From JABIFK01 sp047619225 (GTDB lineage Bacteria; Latescibacterota; UBA2968), in assembly GCA_047619225.1 (NCBI GenBank), contig JBLHJX010000247.1, forward strand, positions 1-8,223: a stretch of 8,223 bases of DNA. Reading direction: 5' to 3'. Positions 7,001-8,223 of the stretch are shown here, in pieces; the first letter of the stretch is position 1; each line of letters starts with the position of its first letter. Below the pieces are notes generated by a model that was not told the origin of the DNA, ran no database searches, and saw only the letters and a program-made list of their open reading frames with translations. Both the position numbers and the translations under genes were made by a program.

Positions 7001-7370
7001 GATGTTAGGTGACTTAGGCAAAGTGGCATCCGACATGGAGCAAACAGCCAAAGAACTTCAACAACGCCACCTCACACCCGAAACACTCCACCGCCAACAA
7101 CAAATATTATCGCGCATGCTCGATGCACAAAAATCTATGCGCCAACGCGGCAAAAGCCGCCAGCGTGAAGCCGAATCGGGAAAAAACATAGCCTATCGCG
7201 GCCCTGGTTCTTTGCCCACCAATTTGGGTGAAAGCAACAACCCCTTGCGCCAATACCTGCGCGAGGCACTCAAAGACGGCTACCCAACCGAATACCAAAG
7301 CCTCATTCGACGCTATTTTGAATCACTTATAGAAGATGCACCCGCGCAAAGCCCCCCATCACAAAATTGA
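4065..7370 (+). CDS. DUF4175 family membrane protein with very long coiled coil
   Basis: This 1101-residue protein is predicted to be inner-membrane anchored. Hydrophobic helices lie at about residues 24-48, 57-77 and 151-170. With the N-terminus inside, three crossings put the rest in the periplasm. The cytoplasmic loop carries LALQLETHFGGLQQQLISAL (from about 89), a DUF4175 landmark. From about 190 to 495 are beta-rich, Ig-like segments, including the hallmark DDYGITKMEVRYKV (from 416) and RVRAYDNNPSPNYGETQEF. From about 500 to 1060 the chain is almost entirely charged and Q/E/K-rich heptad sequence, a predicted extended coiled coil. The tail ends in REALKDGYPTEYQSLIRRYF, also typical of the family. 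It follows the DUF4159 gene by 15 bases. Function is unknown; the architecture suggests a scaffold or rod spanning part of the envelope. It has no ATP-binding motif, so an SMC-like ATPase is excluded. Confidence 0.92.
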   Translation: MSQTAYQNLVQRLHLVQTRLTRNTVLFGIVLSCALALSLGLLLVGIEAALYLSPTAKVLLELLLVLSSLYLLIRYAIAPLLSPPNLEALALQLETHFGGLQQQLISALQLWEAKDQPNQSQALIQAAVERANQETTHLKFEGIINRRRTLHTTFILVGILLICFISHAIWPTTLIGATQRLLQPLTAFEKPPETYITVRPGHAEVVAGEPFEIIAELSGIVPRKAHLFTRENETQDWAPLVLPVRQKIAKHQFPIVTRSFSYYFAAHNAKTQSYTLTVRQRPLVTRVVHHDTFPPHTHLPDRQNQEGGDIVVPLGTSVSLHIETSETLDDAWLIIDKDQRVPTQVSDNQAQVTLTIDKDARYTIQLQDPHMIRNRAPVTYRIVALPDRSPDVRLLRPGNAEIGEAMSLSVSAEAFDDYGITKMEVRYKVNEQTKDQVKPMVLAQQAKETTADAIWNLTALDLLPGDRITYRVRAYDNNPSPNYGETQEFVIRFPSLYEIHQATEKAQQESLGEMENVQSRSQELTEKLETIARELLNNDKLDWQDKQQLEEAIQTQENMNNQMQNTAEQLAETLDKLEESGLLKDDTLQKLEELQELLNQIQSPALQEAMEKLQDAMQTADSELVRKALEEFKKEREKFQESIDRTIALLKRVQQQQTLDALTKKLEALAESQEKITEDIQKDITPDALARRQEQIADDTEKLQDELKISAEDFSTPTDQQLEQLAQAMQQKELTKRMDQTQQNLESNQQSSAQKKSENIAKDLQQMAQQMNQIRQEFSNQQKADIAEELSRALHDLLTLSKSQERTTQRAETTQSREQTAPLALDQARTITGANRMIQRLQEASNKTFFLPPQAGAALGESLKKMEDAAGHLNSGNSQRAAQDARHAMQSLNSAAMMVQRALGQIASSESGTGFEEMMQKMSELSQQQGEVNSQTEGLFGKPQPGQGQPGLEQLAAQQRAIQQALEQLRQEMARQQQQMLGDLGKVASDMEQTAKELQQRHLTPETLHRQQQILSRMLDAQKSMRQRGKSRQREAESGKNIAYRGPGSLPTNLGESNNPLRQYLREALKDGYPTEYQSLIRRYFESLIEDAPAQSPPSQN

Positions 7371-7374
7371 CGTA

Positions 7375-7398
7375 GGCGTCACCTGTGCGCGTGAAGCC
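7375..7398 (+). repeat. Intergenic motif GGCGTCA...GCGCGT...AAGCC, copy 2, hairpin-forming
   Basis: Four bases after the DUF4175 stop, GGCGTCAC (7375-7382) can pair with GTGAAGCC (7391-7398) in seven of eight positions around an 8-base loop. The ordered blocks resemble those at 2875-2902. No T-run follows, so a simple intrinsic terminator is not indicated. It could be a processing or stability element in the operon transcript. Confidence 0.35.
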
Positions 7399-7415
7399 AA
7401 ATATTCATCATCTTA

Positions 7416-7434
7416 AACCTGGAACCATAGGTTC
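7416..7434 (+). other. Two mutually exclusive mini-hairpins abutting the TPR gene start
   Basis: GAACC (7422-7426) pairs with GGTTC (7430-7434) directly before the ATG. Alternatively AACCT (7416-7420) pairs with AGGTT (7429-7433). Both use the same right-hand bases, so only one can form at a time. Stems of five pairs are weak, and this may be chance, but the position would cover the initiation region. Confidence 0.2.
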
Positions 7435-8223
7435 ATGAAGATACTCACCATCCTCATTCTGTTATACACAATGCCCGTTGGGGCACAAACAATACAGCCT
7501 CATCAAATCAATGCAGAACTGCAAAAAGCCAGAATTTTTGAAACCCAAAATGATCTGACCAACGCACAGCGCATCTACAGCAACCTGTATGCGCAATATC
7601 CCACCCGGGGCGACATCGTGACACGCCTTGAAAATATCTATACACGCACCGGGCAACATGACAAGGCCATCACCCTCCTAAGTCACCAACTCAAACAATC
7701 CCCCAATGACATCCTCACCCTTCTCAAATTGGGGGATGCACGATTTGCCCTTGGCGAAAGAGAAAAGGCATTTTTGGAATGGGAAAAAATACTTCCACAT
7801 GCAACCACACCCAATGCCTTTGCGCTTGTTGCAAATCGATACCTAAAAAATAGCATTTACGACCATGCGACCGCCGTTTATCATCACGCGCGTTGGACCT
7901 TAAACCAACCCGATCTTTTTGCCAAAGAACTGGCTGAGCTGGCCGAGCGCCAGGCCCATTATGCCGAAGCCGTCCGCGAATACCTCATTTTCGTGCGCCA
8001 ACAGCCACAGTACCGCACAATGATTGAAGCACGCCTACGAGACATGGCTCAAAATGGCGAACAACACACCGAAATCTTTACACTGCTCGCAGCGGAAGTG
8101 GCCAACACACCCGGCAACCGCAATAATTTGGGTTTGCTTATCGAATATGCCCTACCCGCTGGTTTTTCTGCCCAGGTGCTTCGCATTGTACAAAACACAC
8201 CCAATTTACCAGCCAACCGTTGG
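7435..8223 (+). CDS. Exported tetratricopeptide-repeat protein, 3'-truncated by window edge
   Basis: The frame stays open for 263 codons from ATG 7435 to the last base. The start gives a short signal peptide (MKILTILILLYTMPVGA, then QT), so the protein is probably exported to the periplasm. The mature part shows tandem TPR-like units of 34 residues: the conserved helix-B alanine falls at 44, 78 and 112 (exactly 34 apart), then 145 and 179. Unit-ending prolines are at 56 and 90, and helix-turn glycines at 73 and 107. TPR arrays are protein-protein interaction surfaces. Sitting 64 bases after the DUF4175 gene on the same strand, it probably belongs to the same operon and may bind the DUF4175 coiled coil or a partner in the envelope; that is inference. 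No Shine-Dalgarno is well placed: GGAA is 10 bases away and AGG only 3-4. Its full length and any C-terminal domain are unseen. Confidence 0.87.
   Translation, partial: MKILTILILLYTMPVGAQTIQPHQINAELQKARIFETQNDLTNAQRIYSNLYAQYPTRGDIVTRLENIYTRTGQHDKAITLLSHQLKQSPNDILTLLKLGDARFALGEREKAFLEWEKILPHATTPNAFALVANRYLKNSIYDHATAVYHHARWTLNQPDLFAKELAELAERQAHYAEAVREYLIFVRQQPQYRTMIEARLRDMAQNGEQHTEIFTLLAAEVANTPGNRNNLGLLIEYALPAGFSAQVLRIVQNTPNLPANRW

Noticed and set aside
5565..7245. SMC or Rad50-like ATPase reading of the coiled coil
   Set aside because: There is no Walker A, signature or Walker B motif, and the N-terminus is membrane-anchored with DUF4175 landmarks.
1..8223. tRNA, rRNA or riboswitch genes
   Set aside because: No cloverleaf-like or conserved rRNA sequence is seen, and every non-coding gap is 107 bases or shorter.

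Overview
The window is a stretch of ordinary-looking bacterial chromosome from a Gram-negative-type organism of middling GC content. All six genes are on the + strand and packed closely. No RNA gene, CRISPR array, transposase or prophage gene is visible. Two genes are cut by the window edges: priA at the left and a tetratricopeptide-repeat gene at the right. The DUF4159 plus DUF4175 pair, together with the near absence of Shine-Dalgarno sequences before the starts, suggests a lineage in or near the FCB group or related uncultivated phyla (for example Latescibacterota or Poribacteria-like bacteria). This placement is an inference and is weak without a database search.

Left part (1-3261): the C-terminal two thirds of PriA, the replication-restart helicase; then a Wzx/RfbX-like polysaccharide flippase (1398-2852); then a small cysteine-rich YkgJ-type protein (2905-3261). 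The spacers are about 50 bases and carry small hairpins or a recurring GGCGTCA/GCGCGT motif. These three genes have unrelated functions and seem to be neighbours by packing rather than by pathway.

Middle (3262-3368): a 107-base intergenic region dominated by a perfect 22-bp inverted repeat with a 9-base loop (3275-3327). It resembles a REPIN/BIME or small MITE more than a terminator. It is followed by a 10-bp palindrome directly upstream of the next start codon.

Right part (3369-8223): a three-gene set that looks like one transcription unit. It encodes a secreted DUF4159 protein, a 1101-residue membrane-anchored DUF4175 protein with a very long Q/E/K-rich coiled coil, and an exported TPR protein that continues out of the window. 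In many genomes DUF4159 and DUF4175 genes lie near MoxR ATPase, DUF58 and von Willebrand A (Bat-like) genes. This set is therefore best read as the envelope arm of such an uncharacterised MoxR-linked system. The MoxR and vWA genes themselves are not in the window. This is the part most likely to hold undescribed biology.
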